The notes under the pieces were generated by a model. It saw only the letters and a list, made by a program, of their open reading frames with translations. It did not search any database and was not told the origin of the DNA. From Bacilli bacterium (GTDB lineage Bacteria > Bacillota_I > Bacilli_A > RF39 > UBA660), in contig CAAGEE010000018.1 in assembly GCA_900768815.1 (NCBI GenBank), forward strand, positions 62,001-126,000: a DNA stretch of 64,000 nucleotides, in the 5' to 3' direction. Made by a program: the position numbers and the translations under genes. The first letter of the stretch is position 1, and each line of letters starts with the position of its first letter. Shown here piece after piece: positions 34,544 through 42,467 of the stretch.

Positions 34544-34578
34544 ACATTATAATATACGGTATTTAGAGGTGATTGGGT

Positions 34579-35439
34579 GTGAATATATTTATATGGTTAT
34601 TTTATTTAATATTTGGATTTTTATTATTCTTACTTATAGGGTATTTTAATAAAAAGTATAAGTTTACTAGAATACAAAGTTTAGTGTTTTCAATTTTCTT
34701 TGTATTAGTACTTGCTGGTATTTCTGGTAGATGTGGATTCGATAAATTTAATGAAAATATATTTTTAGTATTAGTATTTAAATTTATTATAGAAATTTTT
34801 TATAATATATATTTTTTAGATGGGGATTATTTTAATAGAGAAGATAATAATGTTAAATGGGCAATTATAGAAATATTTATAATGTTTTATTTAGATCAAG
34901 AACTTATTATTAAAGTTAATGATATTTTCTTAGTTGGAGAAGATTTAAAAATAATAGTTTGGATATTTATGCTCTTTTATATTTATAACTTTTATAAGAA
35001 TTGTACGGTTAATAAGAGAGTGTTTGTTACTGAAGAGAGGAAGATTTCCAAGGAAAATATTGTTGTTAGTTTTGCTAGATGTAAGATTATGTATGGAGAA
35101 GACGTAAAAGTAAAGAATGATAAAAATAAACTTATTGTTTATTCTATTATGATTCTTAATAATTATGAAAGACCTAGTGTATTAAGAAAAGTTGATAATA
35201 CTATGTTTAAGATTAATGGATTACCTAGAAAGCTTGGAATTATGCAAGTTTTATCTAAGAAGTTTATTACTGATAGCGAAAGTATAGAGATAGTTTGTAA
35301 AAAAATAGATAAGTTATGTGAAAAGAATAAGAGTAGTAAAAAAGACAATTATAAAGATATATTTGTTAGTTACGATAAAAAGAGTAGTGACAAGTTAATT
35401 TATATATATGAAGAACTTAAGAAGTTTAGTGTTTTATAA
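34579..35439 (+). CDS. Multi-pass membrane protein with cytosolic domain, unknown
   Basis: About 286 residues. GTG 34579 is chosen because AGGTGATTG lies about 7 nt upstream; TTG 34573 is the alternative. The first 140 residues form about five membrane helices (FIWLFYLIFGFLLFLLIGYF, SLVFSIFFVLVLAGI, VLVFKFIIEIFYNIYFL and others). The C-terminal half is soluble and basic (VVSFARCKIMYGEDVKVKNDK). I recognise no family or catalytic motif. It precedes a lipoprotein gene with its own promoter. Confidence 0.6.
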   Translation: MNIFIWLFYLIFGFLLFLLIGYFNKKYKFTRIQSLVFSIFFVLVLAGISGRCGFDKFNENIFLVLVFKFIIEIFYNIYFLDGDYFNREDNNVKWAIIEIFIMFYLDQELIIKVNDIFLVGEDLKIIVWIFMLFYIYNFYKNCTVNKRVFVTEERKISKENIVVSFARCKIMYGEDVKVKNDKNKLIVYSIMILNNYERPSVLRKVDNTMFKINGLPRKLGIMQVLSKKFITDSESIEIVCKKIDKLCEKNKSSKKDNYKDIFVSYDKKSSDKLIYIYEELKKFSVL

Positions 35440-35442
35440 TTC

Positions 35443-35471
35443 TTTTCAAAAACTATAAATTGTGGTATATT
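35443..35471 (+). promoter_or_regulatory. Lipoprotein gene promoter
   Basis: TTTTCA, 17-nt spacer, TATATT, 22 nt before ATG 35494. Confidence 0.45.
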
Positions 35472-35493
35472 CTTACTATAAGGTAGGGATATT

Positions 35494-36327
35494 ATGAAGA
35501 AGAAAACTGTGTTGATTGTAAGTTTTTTAATATTTTCTTTTTTTTGTACGGGATGTATGGGAAATGTTACTAGGGGTATTAGACATGCTGGTTTTAATTT
35601 GTCTGGGAGTGAATTTACTTGTAATTTACTATTATCGGGAAAGAAGAATGAAAAGGCATATACTAAGTTAAAGTATGTTAGTTCTACTAAGGCTATTACT
35701 GCGGATGGGAAGGTTTATGAACTTTCGTTGGGACAAAAATTTTCTAATGAACAGAATTGTATGAAAACTGATAAGTTTAGTAAAAAAGTAGTTGCAATAA
35801 TGGATGATAGTGTTATTAAAGCTGATGATGGTAATTTGTACTATTTAAATACTAATGGTAATACTATGGCTTATTCACAGGTTACTGTTAATGATAATGC
35901 CTATGGTGTTTATAGTGTTTTATTTAGTGATGACGATGTAGTTAAGATAGTTACTGTAGATGGTAATTCTGGTATATATTTTGTATTAAAAAACGATGGT
36001 AATATTTATAAAATGATAGTTACTAGGGTTAGTTCACAAATGCCTTATGTTTTGACAAGTAGTGAGATTATTTATAGTAAGGGTAGATATGGTAAAATAA
36101 TTGATTTTAATTATGTAGGAGTAAATACTGGTACTTATATTTGGTCTGAGAATTCAATCTATAGAATGAAAAAGGCTAATAGTGAAGAGTGTGGTAAATA
36201 TGCTGATGTTAAGTGTGAATATGTAATGGAAGAAGATGTTGATTTGATTAAGTATATTGACTATGTATTTGGTTTTAATGGACAGTTATTAATTAGTTCT
36301 TATGGTAAGGTATTTAATGTTGTATAG
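35494..36327 (+). CDS. Lipoprotein, probable beta-propeller-like
   Basis: A 277-residue exported lipoprotein. The signal ends in the lipobox FFCTGC, with Cys21 the lipidated residue. The mature part repeats short beta units built on an aromatic or acidic D-G turn: ADGKVYELS, ADDGNLYYLNTNG, VDGNSGIYFVLKNDGNIYKM, ENSIYRMKK, NGQLLISSYGKVFNV. Such repeats suggest a small beta-propeller, but I cannot name a family. It probably faces outwards on the membrane. The stop is 12 nt before the methyltransferase gene, so they may share a transcript although the functions look unrelated. Confidence 0.65.
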   Translation: MKKKTVLIVSFLIFSFFCTGCMGNVTRGIRHAGFNLSGSEFTCNLLLSGKKNEKAYTKLKYVSSTKAITADGKVYELSLGQKFSNEQNCMKTDKFSKKVVAIMDDSVIKADDGNLYYLNTNGNTMAYSQVTVNDNAYGVYSVLFSDDDVVKIVTVDGNSGIYFVLKNDGNIYKMIVTRVSSQMPYVLTSSEIIYSKGRYGKIIDFNYVGVNTGTYIWSENSIYRMKKANSEECGKYADVKCEYVMEEDVDLIKYIDYVFGFNGQLLISSYGKVFNVV

Positions 36328-36339
36328 AGGGATGATGTT

Positions 36340-37212
36340 ATGTTGTTGGCAGATAGATGGAAAGATTATGAATTAATAGATGCTTCTCGTGGAGAAAAGC
36401 TAGAAAGATGGGGCAATGTTTATTTGCTTAGACCGGATCCACAGATTGTCTGGGATAATGGTGATTTACTTGAGAAGTATCATAATGATATTTGGGCAGT
36501 TTATTATAGAAGTAATAAAGGTGGAGGTCATTGGGATAATTTAAAAAACACTCCAAGTAGTTGGAAGATTAAGTATGATGACTTATCTTTTAATATAAAA
36601 CAGATGGGTTTTAAACATACTGGTTTATTTCCTGAACAGGCAGTTAATTGGGATTTTATGATGAATAAAATTAAGAATTCTGGTAGGAAAATAAGGGTAC
36701 TTAATTTGTTTGCTTATACAGGTGGAGCAACGGTTGCTTGTCTTGCTGCTGGAGCTAGCGTTACACATGTTGATTCTTCTAGAGGTATGGTAGATTGGTG
36801 TAAAGAAAATGTCAAGGCGTCAGGATTTGAAAATGCTGAGATTAGATATATTGTAGATGATGTTGTAAAGTTTGTGCAAAGAGAAATTAGAAGAGGAAAC
36901 CGTTATGACGCTATTATAATGGATCCACCTAGTTATGGTCGTGGTGCAAATGGAGAAGTTTGGGATATTGAGAAAAACTTAAATTATTTAGTTAAGATAT
37001 GTAGTGAAGTTCTTAGTGATGAACCATTATTCTTTTTGATTAATTCATATACAACTGGACTTTCTTCTATGGTTCTTTCTAATATTTTAAACTTGAATGT
37101 TAATAACAAGTATATTGGCAAGGTTAGTTGTGGTGAAGTTGGGTTACCTATTAAAAATAGCCAATTAGTTTTACCTTGTGGTATTTATGGAAGATGGGAA
37201 AACAATGACTAA
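36340..37212 (+). CDS. Class I SAM-dependent methyltransferase (RlmI-like, COG1092 type)
   Basis: A 290-residue cytosolic enzyme. The SAM-binding motif I is VLNLFAYTGGATVACLAAGASVTHVDSS, and motif IV is AIIMDPPSYGRG, the DPPSY form used by RNA and some m5C methyltransferases related to RlmI/RlmL. The N-terminal text (LADRWKDYELIDASRGEKLERWGNVYLLRPDPQIVW) is typical of a widespread Firmicutes subgroup that lacks the PUA domain of RlmI. The likely substrate is 23S rRNA, but the base is not known. It overlaps the pseudouridine synthase gene by 8 nt, which supports an RNA-modification pair. Confidence 0.85.
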   Translation: MLLADRWKDYELIDASRGEKLERWGNVYLLRPDPQIVWDNGDLLEKYHNDIWAVYYRSNKGGGHWDNLKNTPSSWKIKYDDLSFNIKQMGFKHTGLFPEQAVNWDFMMNKIKNSGRKIRVLNLFAYTGGATVACLAAGASVTHVDSSRGMVDWCKENVKASGFENAEIRYIVDDVVKFVQREIRRGNRYDAIIMDPPSYGRGANGEVWDIEKNLNYLVKICSEVLSDEPLFFLINSYTTGLSSMVLSNILNLNVNNKYIGKVSCGEVGLPIKNSQLVLPCGIYGRWENND

Positions 37213-37864
37213 ACTTAATATTTTATATGAGGATAATCATGTTATTGTAGTGGAAAAACCTGCTAATGTACTTAGTCAGGGTGATGCGACTGGAGATAAG
37301 GACTTACTTACGATGGTTAAAGAATATGTAAAAGTTAAATATAATAAACCGGGAAATGTTTATATTGGACTTGTTCATAGACTTGATAGACCTGTTGGTG
37401 GAGTTATGGTTTTTGCAAGAAGTTCTAAAGCTGCTAGTAGACTTAATAAAGAACAGTTAGAACATGGCTTTTGTAAAAAGTATATGGCCGTTGTTAATGG
37501 ATGTTTTGATAGAAAAAGAGGTAGATTTATTGATAAACTTAAGAAATTAAGTGATGGGAATACAATAGTGTCAAGTGATGGTAAAGAAGCAATTTTGGAT
37601 TATGAAGTTGTCAGTGAAAATAAAAGTACTAATCATAGTTTAGTTAAAATTCAATTGGTTACGGGAAGACATCATCAAATACGAGTACAGTTTGCTAGCA
37701 GGGGACATGCTTTATGTGGGGATCAACGTTATGGTAAATTAGATAAGACACAATTGGCTTTATTTGCTTATGAACTAACTTTTACACATCCGATAAGTAA
37801 AGAAAAAATGACGTTTACACTTGAATTGCCTAAAAAATCTTACTGGACAGAATTTACAATGTAA
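37205..37864 (+). CDS. RluA-family pseudouridine synthase
   Basis: About 219 residues. It isomerises uridine to pseudouridine in RNA. The catalytic motif VHRLDRPVGGVMVFARSSKAA is intact, with the Asp of HRLDRP as nucleophile. LVTGRHHQIRVQFASRGHALCGDQRYG is the second family block. There is no S4 domain at the N-terminus, as in the shorter RluA-like group (TruC/RluA types). I start at ATG 37205 behind GATGGGAA; ATG 37187 would add six residues. It is coupled to the methyltransferase gene. The target position in RNA cannot be told from the sequence. Confidence 0.88.
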   Translation: MTKLNILYEDNHVIVVEKPANVLSQGDATGDKDLLTMVKEYVKVKYNKPGNVYIGLVHRLDRPVGGVMVFARSSKAASRLNKEQLEHGFCKKYMAVVNGCFDRKRGRFIDKLKKLSDGNTIVSSDGKEAILDYEVVSENKSTNHSLVKIQLVTGRHHQIRVQFASRGHALCGDQRYGKLDKTQLALFAYELTFTHPISKEKMTFTLELPKKSYWTEFTM

Positions 37865-37882
37865 AGATAGTGTATAGATGAT

Positions 37883-37910
37883 AAAAAGTTTGCATTTGCA
37901 AATTTTTTTT
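37883..37910 (+). terminator. Intrinsic terminator
   Basis: Stem AAAAAGTTTGC / GCAAATTTTTT with one G-T pair, loop ATTT, long T tail. Confidence 0.8.
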
Positions 37911-37952
37911 GTTATTATATTTATAGATTAGAATAAAGGGAGTTAGATACTT

Positions 37953-38924
37953 ATGAATAATTTTGATTTAAATTGGTTTACATCAGTTCCTGGGATGTTG
38001 ATTTCCTGTGGAGTGTTACTTTTAATTGTTGCTTTAATAGTGTTTATTGTTTCTTCGGCAAAGGGAAAGAAAGAAAAAAATCCGTTGAAAGAAGAAAATG
38101 TAGCTGCTGCTGCACCAGCACCTGCTGTTCCTCCAGCTACACCTGATGTTTCTGCTACTGCTCCTGTTGTGGGAGATGTTAGTAATGCTGCACCAGTAGT
38201 TGAGCCTGTTGCTCCAGTAGTTGAACCTGCTGCTCCAGTAGTTGAACCTGTTGCTCCAGTAGTTGAACCTGTTGCTCCAGTAGTTGAACCTGCTACACCA
38301 GTAGTTGAGCCTGTTGCTCCAGTAGTTGAGCCTGTTGCTCCAGTAGTTGAACCTGTTGCACCAGTAGTTGAACCTGCTGCTCCAGTAGTTGAACCTGTTG
38401 CACCAGTAGTTGAACCTGCTGCTCCAGTAGTTGAACCTGCTGCACCAGTAGTTGAACCTGTTGCTCCAGTAGTTGAGCCTGTTGCTCCAGTAGTTGAGCC
38501 TGTTGCTCCAGTAGTTGAGCCTGTTGCTCCAGTAGTTGAACCTGTTGCTCCAGTAGTTGAACCAGCCATGCCAGTAGTTGAGCCTGCTACACCAGTAGTT
38601 GAACCTGCTATGCCAGTAGTTGAACCAGCTATGCCAGTAGTTGAACAAGCAACTCCTGTAGTCGAGACAGCACCAGTAGTTGAACAATTAGTTACTCCTA
38701 CAGTTCAAGCCGCACCACAACCAGTAATCTATGGTGGAGCTAGTCCTGTTGTTCAAGATTTAAATTTTCAACAGAATTCAACTCATCAAATATATGGAGG
38801 CGCTAATCCATTGGAAAATACTCAATCTATTCCAATAATGGAAACTCAAGCATCTCAACCAGTTGTTACTGCTCCTCAACAAGATGTTCCAGTTATGCAA
38901 CCAGTAACACAACAAATACAATAA
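37953..38924 (+). CDS. Membrane protein with VEPxAPV tandem repeats
   Basis: A 323-residue protein. One N-terminal helix (VPGMLISCGVLLLIVALIVFIV) is followed by a short basic stretch, an Ala/Pro linker and 22 copies of the heptapeptide VEP(V/A)(A/T/M)PV, then a tail in which IYGGA(S/N)P occurs twice (VIYGGASPV, QIYGGANPL). The Pro-rich array should form an extended rod. The basic residues after the helix suggest the rod is cytosolic (positive-inside rule), although similar rods also cross cell walls. The large open frames on the other strand here are repeat shadows. The promoter is not clear. Confidence 0.75.
   Translation: MNNFDLNWFTSVPGMLISCGVLLLIVALIVFIVSSAKGKKEKNPLKEENVAAAAPAPAVPPATPDVSATAPVVGDVSNAAPVVEPVAPVVEPAAPVVEPVAPVVEPVAPVVEPATPVVEPVAPVVEPVAPVVEPVAPVVEPAAPVVEPVAPVVEPAAPVVEPAAPVVEPVAPVVEPVAPVVEPVAPVVEPVAPVVEPVAPVVEPAMPVVEPATPVVEPAMPVVEPAMPVVEQATPVVETAPVVEQLVTPTVQAAPQPVIYGGASPVVQDLNFQQNSTHQIYGGANPLENTQSIPIMETQASQPVVTAPQQDVPVMQPVTQQIQ
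38196..38655 (+). repeat. 21-bp tandem array coding VEPxAPV
   Basis: About 22 units of 21 bp with consensus CCAGTAGTTGAACCTGTTGC plus T. Synonymous variation is light (GAG/GAA, GTT/GCT). Unit changes are in frame, so copy-number change would alter rod length but not the frame. Confidence 0.9.
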
Positions 38925-38940
38925 TAAATTAAAAGTATTT

Positions 38941-38977
38941 AAGCACATCGATAAATATTGCTTCGATGTGTTTTCTT
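38941..38977 (+). terminator. Intrinsic terminator
   Basis: Eight-bp stem CACATCGA / TCGATGTG, 11-nt loop, TTTTCTT tail. Confidence 0.75.
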
Positions 38978-38999
38978 ATACAATTTTGTTTGTTATAAT
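38971..38999 (+). promoter_or_regulatory. Possible promoter for the 39029 gene
   Basis: TTTTCT, 17-nt spacer, TATAAT, 29 nt before ATG 39029. The -35 lies in the T tail of the preceding terminator. Confidence 0.45.
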
Positions 39000-39028
39000 G
39001 TATATAGTAATAGTGTTGGGTGATTATA

Positions 39029-39658
39029 ATGAATGATGAGAAAAAAATAGAACAACAAAAAAAGGATACTCTTTTGGAAATTAATAGACTTAATAGAATT
39101 ATTAGAAGTAAGAGATTAGAAAAAGTTCTTCTTGTTGTTATTATTTTAATTGCTGTGAAACTAATTTTTGGTACTATCAATATTTATAATATATTTGGTT
39201 ATCCTAGCAATAAAGCAAGGTTTTATAAAGTTACAATTAATGATACTTTGGTTACTGTTTCTTATTCTTCAAATCACCAAATTCCAATAGTTCCTTTTTT
39301 TATCAATTTTAATAGTTCCTATATTGGTAGTAGTTCTATTGAGGGTGATAATGATCCTATTGTAAGTGATGATGGTTCTCTTAAATATATAATTAATATA
39401 GCTTCGTATAGTTGCTATTTAGGAGAACGTCAAGTTGAATGTAAAAATGATACACAAGATATGAAAATTAATGATGATACTAAGTATTCTAATTTGAAAA
39501 TTAGTCGTTTGACTAAACCATTTATTACTTCTTATGATGGTAAATTTATAAATGATATTACCCCATACTTAAAAGATAAAGGTAGATATTATGTTGAGAT
39601 AACAGCTAAACATGGTTTAGTTACATCAAAGATATATTTTGACTTTGATAAAAAATGA
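39029..39658 (+). CDS. Membrane-anchored extracytoplasmic protein, unknown
   Basis: A 209-residue protein; GGGTGAT at 39018-39024 supports ATG 39029 rather than GTG 39020. A charged helix (EKKIEQQKKDTLLEINRL) precedes one membrane segment (VLLVVIILIAVKLIFGTINIY). The outer part is beta-rich, with SSNHQIPIVPFFINFNSS and one Cys pair (SYSCYLGERQVECKND) that could form a disulfide. I recognise no family. It stands alone with its own likely promoter. Confidence 0.6.
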   Translation: MNDEKKIEQQKKDTLLEINRLNRIIRSKRLEKVLLVVIILIAVKLIFGTINIYNIFGYPSNKARFYKVTINDTLVTVSYSSNHQIPIVPFFINFNSSYIGSSSIEGDNDPIVSDDGSLKYIINIASYSCYLGERQVECKNDTQDMKINDDTKYSNLKISRLTKPFITSYDGKFINDITPYLKDKGRYYVEITAKHGLVTSKIYFDFDKK

Positions 39659-39671
39659 TTTATGTATTTGG

Positions 39672-39700
39672 TTGTTAAAACTTATTAGTAATAATATAAT
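39672..39700 (+). promoter_or_regulatory. Promoter of the secreted 39814 protein
   Basis: TTGTTA, 17-nt spacer, TATAAT. It implies an untranslated leader of about 105 nt, with a 7-bp hairpin (CAGATTT / AAGTCTG, about 39726-39753). Confidence 0.65.
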
Positions 39701-39813
39701 TGTAATTAGTACAAGAGGCTAGTACAGATTTTGTATGTATTGTTTAAGTCTGTGAGGTGATAAAGTAGGGTATATATGTGTTTTGATGTAAAAAATAATT
39801 TTAAAGGAGAAAT

Positions 39814-40710
39814 ATGAAGAAAGTTTTTATGATACTTTTGCCGGTAATATTTTTATTACCCACAGGGGTTTGTGCACAAGAAATACCATATTATACTAAT
39901 AGTTATGGAGTTAATTTAACTCAAGAACAGTACAATAAATTGTTAAGTGTATTTAGCGAAGAATCTATTTATACAATGACACCTGAAACTTTGGAAATTG
40001 TTAAAAATGCTGAATATTTTACAAAAACAGAATCTGAAAAATATATTAGAGTAGATAGTTATTATGATGTTTATGGCAATATTGTTAAACAGACAGAAAC
40101 TGAAATAACAAAATCTGAGGCATTAGATAATAATGATGGAAAAATTACACCTTATAGCTGGAATATTACACATCAAACTAATATGAAAAAATTATATATG
40201 CAAGTAATTTCACCCGCTTATATGTCTCATAAAGTTGTAACCTTAACAAATACGTGGCTATCAATTCCTGTTACCAAATCTTTTGATGTTATTGCTGTAA
40301 GACCGGAAACTCATTCTTTGGTAGTAACTATATTACCTGCAACAATTAGTGGTTATCAAAAATGGGATGGCAATATCATTAATTATAATGTTAATAGCAA
40401 TAATACTAAACGTTCTGCCTCTTTTACTGGAAATGGTGGAGTAGGAATATCAATGAATATTGTTGATGACGTTAAAAGCACTTTAGAAAATTCATTGACG
40501 GTTACATTTGTTTCCGAGGCTGATCCATTTAAAATATGGGGAACGTATCAACATGCTCAATCTGATGTTACATTAGCACAATCTCAAAATTACTCTTTTG
40601 GTTCTTCTGGCTTAGGAAATGTGTTGAATTTTAATAGTTCTATTAAGTCTAAATATGATGGTATGCAGGGTGTATATTTAGATTACTATTTTGGAGAGCA
40701 TCTTGGTTAA
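39814..40710 (+). CDS. Secreted protein, unknown
   Basis: A 298-residue exported protein with a classical signal peptide (MKKVFMILLPVIFLLPTGVCA, cleavage likely after VCA). The mature N-terminus (YYTNSYGVNLTQEQYNKLLSVFSEESIYTMTPE) is a small helical region common in low-GC Firmicutes secreted proteins. The rest is beta-rich, with SWNITHQTNMKKLYMQVI and a C-terminal YDGMQGVYLDYYFGEHLG. No catalytic motif or anchor is seen. Codon use is a little less A/T-extreme than in neighbours. It has its own promoter with a long leader and a terminator behind, so it is a separate unit. Confidence 0.65.
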   Translation: MKKVFMILLPVIFLLPTGVCAQEIPYYTNSYGVNLTQEQYNKLLSVFSEESIYTMTPETLEIVKNAEYFTKTESEKYIRVDSYYDVYGNIVKQTETEITKSEALDNNDGKITPYSWNITHQTNMKKLYMQVISPAYMSHKVVTLTNTWLSIPVTKSFDVIAVRPETHSLVVTILPATISGYQKWDGNIINYNVNSNNTKRSASFTGNGGVGISMNIVDDVKSTLENSLTVTFVSEADPFKIWGTYQHAQSDVTLAQSQNYSFGSSGLGNVLNFNSSIKSKYDGMQGVYLDYYFGEHLG

Positions 40711-40751
40711 ATTTAATTTGTTTTATAGTTTTTAATATGGTTTTTATTATT

Positions 40752-40777
40752 AAACATAGGTTATTCTATGTTTTTTT
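40752..40777 (+). terminator. Intrinsic terminator
   Basis: Eight-bp stem AAACATAG / CTATGTTT, loop GTTATT, T tail. It lies before the promoter of the glycan operon. Confidence 0.8.
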
Positions 40778-40804
40778 CTTTTGTTATTTTTTTCTATACA
40801 TTAA

Positions 40805-40834
40805 TTTACTTGGTAATAATATACGTGATATAAT
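40805..40834 (+). promoter_or_regulatory. Promoter of the glycan operon
   Basis: TTTACT, 18-nt spacer, TATAAT, 16 nt before ATG 40851. It rules out the longer upstream reading of the first gene. Confidence 0.65.
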
Positions 40835-40850
40835 GGTTTTAGGTGGTTAT

Positions 40851-41987
40851 ATGAAGAAAATTTCAATATTAGCTTTACATCTTGGATATGGTGGAATTGA
40901 AAAGTCAATTGCTGCTTTAGCAAACTTGTTATGTGATAAATATAAAGTTGAAATTGCTTGTACTTATAAACTATATGATAAGCCAGTCTTTGATCTTGAT
41001 GAACGTGTTAAAGTTATTTATTTAATGGAAGAAGATAAGCCTAATAAAGCTGAATTTAAGAGTGCTTTGAAAAAGAAAAAGTTTATTACAGCTTTTAAAG
41101 AGGGGATTAGGAGTATTGAAATACTTAGAATGAGAAGAAAGACGATGATTAATTATATTAAAAATAGCAAATCTAAGGTTATTATTTCAACTCGTGATAT
41201 ATTTAATACTTGGTTAGGTGATTATGCAAATAGTGGAGTTTTAAAAATTGGTTGGGAACACAATCATTATCATGATGATTATCGTTATGCTAGAAATGTT
41301 ATTAGGTCAGCTTATTATTTAGATTATTTTGTTTTGGTTTCTGAACCTTTAAGAAGGTTTTACAGTGAACGTTTAAGTAATTCTAATTGTAAATGTGTAT
41401 TCATTCCTAATATTATTGATAAAATACCTAGACATGTTTCGACACTTGAAGAAAAAAGAATTATTTCTGTAGGTAGACTTTCTCCTGAAAAGGGTTATAT
41501 TGATTTATTAAAAGTTTTTTCTGTTATAGCAAATAAATATAGTAAATGGCATTTAGATATTATTGGTGATGGTATTGAAAAGGAAAGATTAGAAAAGTTT
41601 ATTAGTAATCATAATTTGGAAGATAGAGTTACTTTACATGGTTTTCAAAAGAAAGATTATATTGATAATATGTTACATGAGTCTTCTATTTATGTAATGA
41701 CCTCTTTTACAGAATCTTTTGGTATAGTTCTTTTGGAGGCTATGTCTCATGGACTTCCTTGTATTGCATTTGATTCTGCAGAGGGACCAAGAGATCTTAT
41801 TAATAGTGGAATGAATGGTTACTTAATTAAAAATAGAAGTTATGCAGCAATGATTAAGAAGATTGAAGATTTAATGAATGATAAAGATGTAAGAAAAAAA
41901 ATTGGGATGGCTGGTAGAAAGAGTATAAAGAAATATACTAGTGAAATTGTTGGTGAACAATGGTATAATTTAATTGAAAAGAAGTGA
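40851..41987 (+). CDS. GT4-family glycosyltransferase
   Basis: A 378-residue cytosolic GT-B enzyme. The N-terminal domain opens with ISILALHLGYGGIEKSIAALANLL, where the GGIEKS loop is typical of family 4. The C-terminal domain has ISVGRLSPEKGYIDLLKVF and the nucleotide-sugar motif SFTESFGIVLLEAMSHGLPCIAFD (the E-x7-E pattern). Donor and acceptor cannot be told. I place the start at ATG 40851 because AGGTGG precedes it and the promoter lies just upstream. It is the first gene of an operon with Alg14-, Alg13- and GtrB-like partners, so it probably extends a lipid-linked glycan. Confidence 0.88.
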   Translation: MKKISILALHLGYGGIEKSIAALANLLCDKYKVEIACTYKLYDKPVFDLDERVKVIYLMEEDKPNKAEFKSALKKKKFITAFKEGIRSIEILRMRRKTMINYIKNSKSKVIISTRDIFNTWLGDYANSGVLKIGWEHNHYHDDYRYARNVIRSAYYLDYFVLVSEPLRRFYSERLSNSNCKCVFIPNIIDKIPRHVSTLEEKRIISVGRLSPEKGYIDLLKVFSVIANKYSKWHLDIIGDGIEKERLEKFISNHNLEDRVTLHGFQKKDYIDNMLHESSIYVMTSFTESFGIVLLEAMSHGLPCIAFDSAEGPRDLINSGMNGYLIKNRSYAAMIKKIEDLMNDKDVRKKIGMAGRKSIKKYTSEIVGEQWYNLIEKK

Positions 41988-41993
41988 TAGTAT

Positions 41994-42467
41994 ATGAAAA
42001 AAAATGTTATGTTTATATCTTCTACTGGTGGTCATCTTAATGAAATGATGCAGTTAAAAGAATTATTTAGGAAGTATGATTATTATATAGTTACAGAGAA
42101 GACTAAGTCTAATTTGCATTTAAAAAATAAATATAAAAATAAAGTAAGTTTTTTAATTTTCGGTACTAAAGATCATCCGTTTACATATCCTTTTAAGTTA
42201 CTTGCTAATTGTTTTAAGAGTTTATATATTTATTTAAAAGTACATCCAGATTATATAATTACAACTGGTGCTCATACGGCAGGACCAATGTGTTGTATAG
42301 GCAAAATTTTTGGTAGTAAAATAATTTATATAGAAAGTTTTGCTAATATTAGTACAAAGACAATTACTGGGAAATTACTTTATCCAATAGCCGATAAATT
42401 TATAGTACAATGGGATAGTATGAAAAAGCTTTATCCAGATAGTGTTGTTGGGGGGTGGATTTTCTAA
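41994..42467 (+). CDS. Alg14/PssD-like glycosyltransferase subunit
   Basis: A 157-residue protein. FISSTGGHLNEMMQL is the Alg14-type N-terminal motif, and VHPDYIITTGAHTAGPMCCIGKIFGSKIIYIES the central one. In polysaccharide clusters PssD/Alg14 is the membrane-docking, acceptor-side half that works with a separate PssE/Alg13 donor-side half. The partner is the next gene, whose ATG overlaps this stop (TAATG). The pair probably adds the second sugar to an undecaprenyl-linked carrier. The absence of a long N-terminal membrane helix is normal for the bacterial type. Confidence 0.85.
   Translation: MKKNVMFISSTGGHLNEMMQLKELFRKYDYYIVTEKTKSNLHLKNKYKNKVSFLIFGTKDHPFTYPFKLLANCFKSLYIYLKVHPDYIITTGAHTAGPMCCIGKIFGSKIIYIESFANISTKTITGKLLYPIADKFIVQWDSMKKLYPDSVVGGWIF

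Noticed and set aside
38196..38655. Possible CRISPR array
   Set aside because: Repeats are contiguous 21-bp coding units without spacers, and no cas genes are near.
38034..38687. Long open frames on minus across the 38 kb repeat
   Set aside because: They are shadows of the 21-bp array; the + frame has a start, a membrane helix and a terminator, the minus frames have none of these.
40737..40850. Upstream extension of the GT4 gene
   Set aside because: The extra 38 codons run through a terminator hairpin and the promoter; ATG 40851 has the SD.
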